From Alteromonadaceae bacterium (GTDB taxonomy: Bacteria; Pseudomonadota; Gammaproteobacteria; Enterobacterales; Alteromonadaceae): a stretch of DNA of 54,179 bases. The position numbers were made by a program, and so were the translations under genes. Where the stretch lies: assembly GCA_013373625.1 (NCBI GenBank), contig JABXHM010000054.1:1-54179 (forward strand), read 5' to 3'. This document shows positions 35,422-44,234 of this stretch, one piece after another (positions within the stretch are counted from its first letter, which is position 1; each line of letters begins with the position of its first letter). The notes beneath the pieces are model-generated. The model saw only the letters and a program-made list of their open reading frames with translations. It did no database searches and was not told the DNA's origin.

Positions 35422-36140
35422 GCCTTCACTCCCTGCGTAAAGGCGCTGTGAACTGCTTCGGAGTCGATATTACCTTGCGCAGGCGCATCGAACATGCCAA
35501 CAATTTCACCATCGCGAAGTAAGCCAATACGATTAGCGACGTGACAGGCACCGTAAACGTCATGGGTAACCATAAGCACGGTTGCCCCCTGCCCGGCAAG
35601 CTGACTGACCAAGCGGTTAAATTCATCAATAGCAACCGGATCAAGACCAGACGTGGGTTCGTCTAAAAACAGAATTGGCGCTTCTCGCAATAAAGCCAGT
35701 GCTATCGCTGTTTTTTGACGCATGCCTTTGGAATAGCCGCCCAACAGGCTATGCCAGGCAGATTCCTGCAGTGCAACCCGCTGCAGCGCCGCACTGATGG
35801 CATCGTCAGTTTGCGGTTTACCGGCTAAGGATAAAAAATAGCGAATATTTTCAATGGCACTTAAATGACTGTATAACATGACAGATTCGGGAAGATACGC
35901 TACTTTCTGACGCACAATATCAGGCGATTTACTCACATCAACGCCAGCCAGCAAAGCAGAACCAGAAGACGGTGTCATTAAGCCCAGAAAGGTTTTAACC
36001 GTTGTGGATTTTCCCGCGCCATTGCCACCCAACAACGCAAGTACTTCGCCTTTTCTGGCGCTAAAAGACACATTTTTGAGGATTTGCTTGGACTGCACGG
36101 TAACGCACAGATCAGCAGCACTGATAACTACATCGGACAT
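35418..36140 (-). CDS. ABC transporter ATP-binding protein (CcmA/NosF-like)
   Basis: 240 residues with Walker A 'GGNGAGKST', Q-loop region 'VAYLPESVMLY', signature 'YSKGMRQKT', Walker B 'ILFLDEPTSGLD' and H-loop 'LMVTHD'. The 'SKGMRQ' signature is that of the CcmA/NatA/NosF class that drives ABC-2 permeases. It is the first gene of the six-gene unit running down to 28357; a Zur-like palindrome is located 37-49 bases before its ATG. The following permease starts by ATGA overlap. Confidence 0.92.
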   Translation of the reverse strand: MSDVVISAADLCVTVQSKQILKNVSFSARKGEVLALLGGNGAGKSTTVKTFLGLMTPSSGSALLAGVDVSKSPDIVRQKVAYLPESVMLYSHLSAIENIRYFLSLAGKPQTDDAISAALQRVALQESAWHSLLGGYSKGMRQKTAIALALLREAPILFLDEPTSGLDPVAIDEFNRLVSQLAGQGATVLMVTHDVYGACHVANRIGLLRDGEIVGMFDAPAQGNIDSEAVHSAFTQGVKA

Positions 36141-36176
36141 TTTACGGATTTCCAGACTACGACCTATAAGAGTAAT

Positions 36177-36189
36177 GTTATACTATAAC
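36177..36189. promoter_or_regulatory. Candidate Zur operator 3
   Basis: GTTATACTATAAC is a near-perfect palindrome flanked by TAAT and AATA, the same pattern as the boxes at 19009 and 28146. It precedes the ABC-DUF3526-TonB receptor-M14-COG0523 operon. Confidence 0.75.
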
Positions 36190-36443
36190 AATATCTCATT
36201 TTGTTAAAGTGATAAAATGACGTAGTACTATGAAATGCTTAACAATTCACCAATAGCACTAAATTTTCATAGTGAAATGCTACACTGCGTCAGTGAAAAA
36301 CACAGATGTAAATTGATAACGAAAGTTGATATTGCAGTGTGTAACACTTGCTAAAACCGATAGTGATTATCGTCATACCTCCGTAGTTTTGATCAGAATT
36401 TCTTAAGGATGTGAGGTTGCTTCGGTGCTTTTTATGAATAGAT
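36190..36443. other. Non-coding stretch with an inverted repeat
   Basis: About 250 bases between the Zur box and the end of the GFA gene. It contains the 9-base inverted repeat ACTATGAAA (36227-36235) and TTTCATAGT (36265-36273). The repeat may be a terminator or nothing. No gene is supported. Confidence 0.4.
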
Positions 36444-36845
36444 TTATTCAGGTAGCTCACTGAACGATTGAATGTCCTCCAGCCCTGTTTGCCATGGTGC
36501 ACAACGGGAGGTAAAAATACGTGCGTTGGGTGTCATATTAAGTGCGTCGTCGAGACTGCCTGCCGGTACCACCAACAATTTTCCGTTCATTTGCAGACTG
36601 GGTAATGCAGAGCCACAACAAGCGCAAAAACTCTTGATGTGCTGCGTTGACGGTAACTGGAAAGTGTTGACGCTGCTTTGGCCACTCATCCATTGAAGCG
36701 TTGCGCTTGACGAGAATAAATTTGCGGCATGCGCTGAGCCGGTGTCTTTTTGGCAATATTTGCAATAACACAGATAAAAACTCTCAAAGTTCCCCGTGAT
36801 TTCAAAGCGAACTTCACCACATAAACACGAACCCTTGATGCTCAT
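36444..36845 (-). CDS. GFA-family (CENP-V/glutathione-dependent formaldehyde-activating-like) protein
   Basis: 133 residues from the ATG at 36845, chosen for AGGA six bases upstream; the open frame before it is not GFA-like. Zinc-binding cysteine clusters are at 'GSCLCGEVRF' (about 6-10), 'LCYCKYCQKDTGSA' (about 25-30) and 'FCACCGSALP' (about 73-76). The fold binds one structural and one catalytic zinc; genuine formaldehyde activation is shown for only a few members, so the substrate is unknown. A palindromic element lies 37-67 bases upstream. A second, distant GFA protein lies at 48883-49272. Confidence 0.88.
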   Translation of the reverse strand: MSIKGSCLCGEVRFEITGNFESFYLCYCKYCQKDTGSAHAANLFSSSATLQWMSGQSSVNTFQLPSTQHIKSFCACCGSALPSLQMNGKLLVVPAGSLDDALNMTPNARIFTSRCAPWQTGLEDIQSFSELPE

Positions 36846-36881
36846 AGTCGTTCCTTGTTTTATTTTCCATTTACGCCTGCG

Positions 36882-36912
36882 TTTGCAAATAGTATTTAAC
36901 CCTATTTGCAAA
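36882..36912. promoter_or_regulatory. Perfect 11-bp inverted repeat before the GFA gene (operator candidate)
   Basis: TTTGCAAATAG (36882-36892) and CTATTTGCAAA (36902-36912) are exact complements with a nine-base spacer that contains an AT-rich -10-like stretch on the minus strand. Its position just ahead of the GFA gene suggests a dimeric regulator binding site. Confidence 0.55.
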
Positions 36913-36942
36913 TGCAATACTGCCGTAGCCTGACCCCATAAC

Positions 36943-36984
36943 GAGAAAAGCCGGAACCTTCATGTTGAGCTTCCGGCTATTCTC
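36943..36984 (-). terminator. Terminator of the RND efflux operon
   Basis: GAGAA..AGCCGGAA (36943-36955) pairs with TTCCGGCT..TTCTC (36971-36984). On the minus strand the stem's second arm ends CGGCTTTTCTCG. It lies 42 bases after the stop of the outer-membrane factor gene. Confidence 0.65.
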
Positions 36985-37025
36985 AGGGAATCACGCCTTG
37001 AACTATGCGGTGAATTTCATTATGC

Positions 37026-38465
37026 CTATCTTTTGGTAATTTGCTCACCAGCGTTCATATTGGCAGAGCGTTGCTGCCATTGAAGCCCGCCACTGAATGA
37101 GCGATACACATCAACCAAGCGGATAAAATGTGCCAACTCAATTTGTGTCAATTGATCGCGACTGCTGAGCAATTCCCGTTCGCTGTCTAACAACTGCAAA
37201 AACTCTATGGTGCCCGCTTTGTAGTTAGCTCTGGCGTATTCAACTGCCTGCTTACTGGACTCATACTGCTGTTTAGCGTTACTGAATTGCTCCCGACTAA
37301 ATTGATAGTTCTGCAGTGACAATTGCATCTCGTTAACGGCATCGACAACGGCTTGTTCATATTGCGCTAGTGCTATTTTAGCGTCAGCTTCGGCGCTGCG
37401 AATACGCGCTTTGGTTACGCCTAAATTTAATCCCGACCATTGCAGTGTTGGCGCAATATTCCAACTTTCACTCGCACTGTTAAATGCCAGATCCGGCGAT
37501 GAGATAAACCCCAAAAAACCACTCACCGACAACGAAGGATACAGATTAGCGGTCATTACGCCAATTTGCGCGGTACTGGCCGCCAAATTGCGTTCAGCAC
37601 TGGCAACGTCAGGGCGATACCTGAGGTAGTTAACCCCATCTTGTACCGGTAAAGGCTCTGATAAGTGCGGTAGCGCGGCGGCGCCACTAAGTTGCAACGC
37701 ATCAGCAGGTAACGCCAGCAATGCCGCCAATGTACTCTTAGCCGTTTGCCGGGCTATCTCAATGGCAGGAATACTGGTTTTCAGCCGGTATACCTGGGTG
37801 TTAATCTGTGAAAGTGCCAGCTTTGTTGCGCTGCCGGCCTCTACCTGTGCTTCTATCACAGCCTGGCTTTGTTGCAAAAAATGCAAATTCATTTGCGCAT
37901 AGAACATGCGTAATTGGGCACCGCGGTATTGCCCGTAGCTGCTCACTACCTGACTAATAATTTGCAGTTGCGTGTCTTGCCACAGTAGCGCTGCCTCTTG
38001 TGCTTTGGCTTGTGCCGCTTCTTCTGCACGTTGCAACTTACCAAAAATGTCAGCATCCCAATTAAATCCCAGGCCACTGGTGTAACCGCGTAACGTTACC
38101 CCGTTGTCCTGTGGTAATAACGATGTATTACGCGCGGCCTGATAACCCACGGAAAGATCCCCGTCTGGCCATAAGCTGGCATCCGCCTCGCTGAACACCG
38201 CTCGTGCTCGTTCAACGTTTGCGCTTGCCTCGCGTAACGTCCGGTTTTGCTCCAACGCTCGCGAAATCAGTGTATTGAGTTGCTCGTCATTAAAGGCTCC
38301 CCACCAGGATTGTAACGCTGGCGCGCGTTTATACTCGCTGTTTACCGCTATTGACTCAACCTGTGCAGGCGCCTGATAGTCCGGTCCGACAGCACAAGCG
38401 GTAAGCAAGCCAAGCAGTAACGCGTTACTAAGCAGTTTCGCTGGTCGTGTAATGATACTAGTCAT
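37026..38465 (-). CDS. RND efflux outer-membrane lipoprotein (NodT/OprN type)
   Basis: 479 residues. The lipobox 'GLLTAC' gives Cys24 followed by the family opening 'AVGPDYQAP'. Two repeats of the outer-membrane efflux (OEP) domain cover about 60-250 and 275-455, long helices with a beta-barrel insertion in each. It forms the TolC-like trimeric exit duct. It is the last gene of an MFP-RND-OMF operon and overlaps the RND gene by eight bases, so complex subunits are coupled in translation. Confidence 0.92.
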   Translation of the reverse strand: MTSIITRPAKLLSNALLLGLLTACAVGPDYQAPAQVESIAVNSEYKRAPALQSWWGAFNDEQLNTLISRALEQNRTLREASANVERARAVFSEADASLWPDGDLSVGYQAARNTSLLPQDNGVTLRGYTSGLGFNWDADIFGKLQRAEEAAQAKAQEAALLWQDTQLQIISQVVSSYGQYRGAQLRMFYAQMNLHFLQQSQAVIEAQVEAGSATKLALSQINTQVYRLKTSIPAIEIARQTAKSTLAALLALPADALQLSGAAALPHLSEPLPVQDGVNYLRYRPDVASAERNLAASTAQIGVMTANLYPSLSVSGFLGFISSPDLAFNSASESWNIAPTLQWSGLNLGVTKARIRSAEADAKIALAQYEQAVVDAVNEMQLSLQNYQFSREQFSNAKQQYESSKQAVEYARANYKAGTIEFLQLLDSERELLSSRDQLTQIELAHFIRLVDVYRSFSGGLQWQQRSANMNAGEQITKR

Positions 38466-41400
38466 GGTTTAGCTCCTTTGTTTCAAGGCGATGCTGGGAT
38501 GGCAACGGGTGTTCAGATGGCGTTGATTTAGCCAGCATGTAGTAAAACAGCGGGGTTAACAGCAAGCCAAAGATAGTGACACCAATCATGCCAGAGAATA
38601 CTGCAACACCAATTGCCTGGCGCATTTCAGCGCCAGCGCCGCTTGAAAATACCAAGGGTGCAACGCCCATAATAAAGGCAATAGAGGTCATTAAAATGGG
38701 CCGTAAGCGTAACCGCCCGGCTTCCAGAATAGCGTCTAAAGTGGACAGGCCCTGCTCCTGAAGCTCCCTGGCAAATTCAACGATTAGAATGGCGTTCTTA
38801 GTGGCCAGCCCAACCAGAACAATCAAACCAATTTGGGTAAGAATGTTATTGTCGCCGCCATATAACAGCACACCACTTAATGCCGACAGTAACGTCATTG
38901 GAATAATGAGTACGATGGCCAGCGGCAAACGAACACTCTCATATTGCGCAGCTAACACCATAAAGACCAGTATAATCACCAGCGGAAATACCAGTAAATT
39001 AGCGTTTCCGGTAAGGGTTTGCTGGTAAGTCAGCTCCGTCCATTCATAGGTCATGCCATTGGGTAAGGTATCCGCCAGTATTTGCTCTATGGCGGCTTGC
39101 GCTTCACCGGAACTAAAGCCTGGCGCGGCACCACCACTAAGCTCAGCCGTAGTAAACCCGTTGTAATGCATTACCCGGTCAGGACCGGCGATATCATTGA
39201 CCGTTACAAACGAGTCCAGCGACACCATTTGCCCTTGCTGATTACGCACTTTTAGCTGACCAATTTGTTCTGCATTCGCGCGGTGCGGCGAATCTGCCTG
39301 CATGTTAACCTGAAACGTCCGGCCAAACAGGTTGAAGTCATTCACATAGGTAGCACTCATGTAGCCCTGGAGCGTTTGGAATAAGTGGGTCAGATCTACC
39401 CCTTGTTGTTTGGTTTTATCCCGATCAACCGCAATATCCAGTTGTGGCACATTGACCTGATAACCTGAGAATACACCAGCAAGCTCCGGAGTTTGGGCGG
39501 CCTTTTGCATCACCTTAGTGGTTATTTCATTGAGTGTTTCAAAGCCATACCCTGCCCGGTCCTCAATTTGTAAACGGAACCCACCAATGGTGCCTAATCC
39601 CATTACCGGTGGCGGCGGGAAAATGGCCACATAGGCTTCTTCAATGGCACTGTACTTGCCGTTGAGCGCCCCTGCGATAGCATTGGCTGAAAGCGCATCT
39701 GTGGTACGTTCGGCAAAATCGTCTAACACCACAAAAACAATACCGCTGTTGGTGGCATTGGTAAAACCGTTAATACTCAGGCCGGGGAAACTAATGGCTG
39801 ATTCAACCCCAGGATGATCCAGTGCAATGGCGGTCATTTCTTCAATGGTGGCAGCGGTTCGATCCAGCGACGCCGCGTTGGGTAACTGGGCGAACGCAAT
39901 TAAATACTGTTTATCCTGGGCCGGAATATACCCGGACGGTGTGGTGGTAAATATCACCCCCGTCATGCCGACCAGCACAACATAAAGCGTCAGCACCAGC
40001 GCGCCGGTGCGAATAATCTTTTTCACTATAAAGCCGTATCCGCTCGACAGTCGGGCAAAAAACCGGTTAAAAGGTGAAAACAGCCAGGTACCAAAGAGCT
40101 TATCGATACCGCGGCTCAGTGCGTCTTTGGGCGCATCATGTTTTTTCAATAATAGCGCGGCTAATGCCGGACTCAGCGTAAGTGAATTAATGGCTGAAAT
40201 AAACGTCGATATCGTAATGGTCAGGGCAAACTGCTTGTAAAACTGGCCGGTTAACCCCGTCATAAAGGCAGTAGGAATAAACACCGATGCCAGTACCAGC
40301 GTGGTTGCTACTATCGGGCCGGTGACTTCTTTCATGGCTTGCACCGTGGCATCAACTGGCGTTAAGCCTTCGCTTATATTGCGCTCCACGTTTTCGACTA
40401 CCACAATGGCATCATCGACAACAATCCCTATGGCTAACACTAAGCCAAATAACGACAACGCATTGAGTGAAAAGCCCATAAGCTGCATAAACGCAAAGGT
40501 ACCAATCAGCGATACCGGTACCGCAACCAGCGGGATAATCGATGCACGCCAGGTTTGTAAAAACAACACCACCACAATGACCACAAGTAGTACCGCTTCA
40601 AGCAAGGTTTTAACCACGGCTTTAATAGAGCCCTTTACAAACACCGTTGGGTCGTAAGCGATTTCGTACTTAACGCCTTCCGGAAAATTCTGTGACAAGG
40701 TTTTCATTAACGCACGGACATCATCAGAGATTTGAATAGCATTGGATCCGGCGGCCTGAAACACACCCATTCCCACAGCAGGATTGTTGTTAATGGTAGA
40801 ACGCAGTGCATAAGAATCTGCACCTAACTCAATACGCGCCACATCTTTTAAGCGACTGATCTCACCGTTTTCGCCAACTTTGATAATGATATTTTCAAAC
40901 TCTTCAACGCTGGATAACCGACCCTTTACGTTCATCAGAATATTAAAATCGGCATCTTCAACCGGTTGCGCGCCCAGGCTACCTGCCACAACCTGTTGGT
41001 TTTGTTCGCGAATTGCATTACTGATATCGACCGGCGTCAGGTTTAGGCCGGCAACACGGTTCGGATCCAGCCATACCCGCATACTGAATTCACCCGCACC
41101 AAACTGACGTACCTGCCCGACACCTTTCACTTTGGCCAGCTCATCAATCACGTTCAGGGTGGCAAAATTTGCCAGATACAACATGTCATAGCGTTCATTT
41201 GGCGAGTACAAATGTACGACCATGGTCAGGTTTGGAGAGGCTTTTTCAGTAATGATACCCAAACGCTGCACTTCCTGGGGGAGTCTGGGTAATGCCCTGT
41301 CCACCCTGCTTTGAACCTGGCTTTGGGCTAAGTCCACATCGGTGCCAATAGCAAAGGTCACGGTGAGTGTCATGCGACCGTCAGCATTTGACTGCGACGA

Positions 41401-41637
41401 CATATACAGCATGTTTTCTACACCGTTAATTTCCTGCTCCAGCGGAGAGGCGACAGTGTCAGCGATGATCTGTGGATTGGCCCCAGGATAACTGGCGGTT
41501 ACCACCACTGTCGGTGGTACCACTTCCGGGTATTCAGTAATAGGTAATTGCCATACTGCAATGCTGCCGATAATAATAAACAGTAGCGACAGAACCGACG
41601 CAAATACCGGCCGGTGAATAAAAAACTGCGAGAACAT
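38458..41637 (-). CDS. RND multidrug efflux permease (HAE1 family, MexF-like)
   Basis: 1059 residues of the usual length. The opening 'MFSQFFIHRPVFASVLSLLF' (helix 1), proton-relay Asp pair in 'AIGIVVDDAIVVVENVERN' (helix 4, near residue 405) and 'GLATKNAILIVEFARELQEQ' (near 930) are typical of drug/proton antiporters. Two large periplasmic loops are present. The pump takes up lipophilic compounds from the inner membrane or periplasm and works with the adaptor encoded 12 bases upstream (41650) and the exit duct downstream. Gene order adaptor-pump-duct matches MexEF-OprN and BpeEF-OprC systems. Confidence 0.95.
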   Translation of the reverse strand: MFSQFFIHRPVFASVLSLLFIIIGSIAVWQLPITEYPEVVPPTVVVTASYPGANPQIIADTVASPLEQEINGVENMLYMSSQSNADGRMTLTVTFAIGTDVDLAQSQVQSRVDRALPRLPQEVQRLGIITEKASPNLTMVVHLYSPNERYDMLYLANFATLNVIDELAKVKGVGQVRQFGAGEFSMRVWLDPNRVAGLNLTPVDISNAIREQNQQVVAGSLGAQPVEDADFNILMNVKGRLSSVEEFENIIIKVGENGEISRLKDVARIELGADSYALRSTINNNPAVGMGVFQAAGSNAIQISDDVRALMKTLSQNFPEGVKYEIAYDPTVFVKGSIKAVVKTLLEAVLLVVIVVVLFLQTWRASIIPLVAVPVSLIGTFAFMQLMGFSLNALSLFGLVLAIGIVVDDAIVVVENVERNISEGLTPVDATVQAMKEVTGPIVATTLVLASVFIPTAFMTGLTGQFYKQFALTITISTFISAINSLTLSPALAALLLKKHDAPKDALSRGIDKLFGTWLFSPFNRFFARLSSGYGFIVKKIIRTGALVLTLYVVLVGMTGVIFTTTPSGYIPAQDKQYLIAFAQLPNAASLDRTAATIEEMTAIALDHPGVESAISFPGLSINGFTNATNSGIVFVVLDDFAERTTDALSANAIAGALNGKYSAIEEAYVAIFPPPPVMGLGTIGGFRLQIEDRAGYGFETLNEITTKVMQKAAQTPELAGVFSGYQVNVPQLDIAVDRDKTKQQGVDLTHLFQTLQGYMSATYVNDFNLFGRTFQVNMQADSPHRANAEQIGQLKVRNQQGQMVSLDSFVTVNDIAGPDRVMHYNGFTTAELSGGAAPGFSSGEAQAAIEQILADTLPNGMTYEWTELTYQQTLTGNANLLVFPLVIILVFMVLAAQYESVRLPLAIVLIIPMTLLSALSGVLLYGGDNNILTQIGLIVLVGLATKNAILIVEFARELQEQGLSTLDAILEAGRLRLRPILMTSIAFIMGVAPLVFSSGAGAEMRQAIGVAVFSGMIGVTIFGLLLTPLFYYMLAKSTPSEHPLPSQHRLETKELNHD

Positions 41638-41649
41638 GATGCGTAGCCC

Positions 41650-42879
41650 CTATAAATCGTTACTTAACTGAACAGACGCCGTTTGGGCTGTTCGTATTGG
41701 CGGTGTGAGCATTTCCTGCGCAGTCTGAATATCGGCAATAGTTTTGCTGTCGGCCATCTCAGACAGCCTGGGGGTTATTTGCATGCCTGGCATAACACGC
41801 TGTAAACCGTTAATTACGATACTGTCGCCAGCGCTCAGCCCGGATTCTACAATCCGTAACCCTCCCAGGGATTCACCGAGTTTGACGGGTTGATATTCCA
41901 GGGTGTTGTCCTCTTTAAGCGTCAGAACATATTTGTTATTCAAGTCAGTACCAACCGCTTTTTCGTCGATTAAAATACCGTCGTAAGCTTTGCTGCCAGC
42001 GATACGAACCCGGGCAAATAAGCCGGGTAATAAGGTATGATCTGAATTTGTAAACGATGCACGCACCGTAATCGAACCAGTTTGCTCATTAACCTGATTG
42101 TCGATGAAGTCTATCTCGCCGGAGTAAGCAAACTTTTCATCGTCCGCCAGCGCCATAAGAACAGGCGATTGAGACGATGACGTCGCAAACAGATCATTCT
42201 TCAGATAGTGTAAATAAGTGCGTTCGTCAACGTTGAAGTAGGCATGCATATGTCGGGTGGAGACAATACGGGTTAAATCGCTTTGCCCGGCAGTCACAAA
42301 ATTTCCCTGCGTAATGATTGCCCGCGAAATTCGACCAGACAATGGTGCTTTAACCGCAGTATAAGACAGTTCAAGTTTGGCTCTGTTGAGCGCTGCTGCC
42401 ATTGCAGCTACATCGGCTTCAGCTTGTTGCAACGCCGTATTGCGCGTTTCTAACGCTTCCTGTGCAATGGCATTTTGCGCCAGTAAGGAGTTGCCTCGCT
42501 TGAGTTCAGATGCTGCATTTTGCTGACGACTGAGCGCTCCCTCATAGGCCGCTTGTAAACGCGCCACTTCTACTTCAAACGGCGCCGGATCAATTTCTAC
42601 CAACACCTCGCCTTTTTCTACCAATGCACCTTCAGTAAACTTCACGCTTTTTACATAACCCGATACCCGGGGCTTGAGCATGACCGTTTCGGGCGCAACT
42701 AAACGTCCACTGTATTCATCCCATTCACTTAGCTGTAAACTAACGACTTCCGCCACACTCACCGGCGGAGCGGTCATTTGCGCAGCTTGTTGCTCCGGGC
42801 TTTCACTGCCGCAACCTGAAAGCACTGCCGAAGACAGAGCCGCAACTAACACCAGAGACATTCTGCTCAATTTAAACAT
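41650..42879 (-). CDS. RND efflux periplasmic adaptor lipoprotein (MFP, MexE-like)
   Basis: 409 residues. Lipobox 'AVLSGC' (Cys23), biotinyl-lipoyl halves ('VKSVKFTEGALVEKGEVLVE' and 'LSYTAVKAPLSGRISRAIIT'), a helical hairpin (about 100-165), a beta-barrel ('FATSSSQSPVLMALADDEKF') and a membrane-proximal C-terminal domain. It is the first gene of the efflux operon, transcribed away from the AraC-type regulator at 43302, with which it shares a 420-base promoter region. Confidence 0.93.
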   Translation of the reverse strand: MFKLSRMSLVLVAALSSAVLSGCGSESPEQQAAQMTAPPVSVAEVVSLQLSEWDEYSGRLVAPETVMLKPRVSGYVKSVKFTEGALVEKGEVLVEIDPAPFEVEVARLQAAYEGALSRQQNAASELKRGNSLLAQNAIAQEALETRNTALQQAEADVAAMAAALNRAKLELSYTAVKAPLSGRISRAIITQGNFVTAGQSDLTRIVSTRHMHAYFNVDERTYLHYLKNDLFATSSSQSPVLMALADDEKFAYSGEIDFIDNQVNEQTGSITVRASFTNSDHTLLPGLFARVRIAGSKAYDGILIDEKAVGTDLNNKYVLTLKEDNTLEYQPVKLGESLGGLRIVESGLSAGDSIVINGLQRVMPGMQITPRLSEMADSKTIADIQTAQEMLTPPIRTAQTASVQLSNDL

Positions 42880-43301
42880 TTCTCATTCCTTTCAAATAAT
42901 AAATACCGCATTGCTAACCAATTACCGCGCAGGTAAACCGGGTAAATAAAACAAGCAACGACTTATGCCGAAAACGTAGAGAAGTGTATAAAATAAGGTT
43001 GGTGAGGGTAATATCCGATCCTTGCCATTCATTGCATAATCCTCCACCCACAATAGGAATAGGCAATCAGGCTGGAGAATTGTATAAGTGAGTGAAGGTA
43101 TTTTTAATGTGTGCGGAATGCTGCAAGTCTCATTTATCGAGGCTTTGCTTTCATGATCACGCGAGATATTAAATAGTTTTGAATAGAATGAATTGTTCAA
43201 TCCCCCAGAATGATTGCCTGATTCTACATTTAACCAAAGCCGAATGTAGGAAAAACGATAATTCGCGCTATACTAAAACTCCCGGCAAGAGGAATACATG
43301 T
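42880..43301. other. Divergent promoter region of efflux operon and AraC regulator
   Basis: About 420 bases. An inverted repeat CTACATT (43224-43230) / AATGTAG (43243-43249) lies before a TATACT -10-like hexamer (43269-43274) that would serve the regulator gene. I see no other clear operator. No small gene is supported, although the open frame continues upstream of the AraC start. Confidence 0.45.
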
Positions 43302-44234
43302 ATGGATCAAAAAATAAAGCATTACCAACAATCGCTCATCGATATGACATCACGCATCAGCACTGAAAATGGCATGAGTGAAACCAATGTGCCGGGCGTT
43401 AAAACCATTCGCAGTACATCTAAAACCTGCAACAGCCCCACCATATACGAACCTATGGTGTGTTTATTATTGCAAGGCACTAAAAATTTATATGTGGGTG
43501 AGCAAAAAATTCACTACCACGAGCTGAGTTATTTAATTATTCCTATCATGATGCCAGTGGCCGGAGAAATTGTGCAGGCGTGTGAAACTGAACCCTATAT
43601 AGGTATCAGTGTTTCACTTGACCTTCGCGAATTGTCGGAACTGTTAATTGACATGGCGGCGAATAAAGCTGAGCCCTGCAATAAAAGCTGCATTAAAATG
43701 GTGAATGCCGATGTGGAGTCGATGTCAACCTTTGAACGTATCCTTGCTCTGCACGAAACACCCCAGGATATTCCCATTATGTTACCCATGCTCAAACGCG
43801 AGTTGATGTACCGTATTCTTAAAGGGCCGGCAGGAAACCAGTTACGTCAGTTTTTACTGTATGATTCCAACGCTAATCGCATCAGTAAAGTGATAGAAAT
43901 TATTCGCAAAAACTTCCAGCGGCCACTCAAAGTGAAAGAGTTAGCCGAAACTGTGCATATGAGCGAATCGGCACTTTACAGTGGTTTTAAAACGATTACG
44001 GCAATGTCGCCATTGCAATATCAAAAACACATCCGGCTCAATGAGGCTCGCCGGATTATGCTGTATGAAGGTATTGAAGCATCGTCAGCCGGATATCAGG
44101 TAGGTTATGAGAGCCCCTCTCAGTTTAGCCGTGAATACAGCCGTTTGTTTGGCGCACCGCCTATGACCGACATTAACCGAGTGAAGCAAAATCAAACGTT
44201 GGCAGCAGAGCCGAATGAAGTACTGAGTTCTTAG
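43302..44234 (+). CDS. AraC-family transcription regulator, divergent from the efflux operon
   Basis: 310 residues from the ATG at 43302, which has AGAGGA upstream; the open frame to its left is unlike the family. The N-terminal half (about 20-190) is an AraC_N cupin-like ligand domain ('PMVCLLLQGTKNLYVGEQKI'). The C-terminal half holds two helix-turn-helix units ('LKVKELAETVHMSESALYSG' and 'SSAGYQVGYESPSQFSREYS') and ends with the canonical 'RLFGAPPMTDI' pattern. Divergent placement suggests it activates the RND operon in response to a small lipophilic inducer. The tail 'NRVKQNQTL...' is a normal family ending. Confidence 0.9.
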   Translation: MDQKIKHYQQSLIDMTSRISTENGMSETNVPGVKTIRSTSKTCNSPTIYEPMVCLLLQGTKNLYVGEQKIHYHELSYLIIPIMMPVAGEIVQACETEPYIGISVSLDLRELSELLIDMAANKAEPCNKSCIKMVNADVESMSTFERILALHETPQDIPIMLPMLKRELMYRILKGPAGNQLRQFLLYDSNANRISKVIEIIRKNFQRPLKVKELAETVHMSESALYSGFKTITAMSPLQYQKHIRLNEARRIMLYEGIEASSAGYQVGYESPSQFSREYSRLFGAPPMTDINRVKQNQTLAAEPNEVLSS

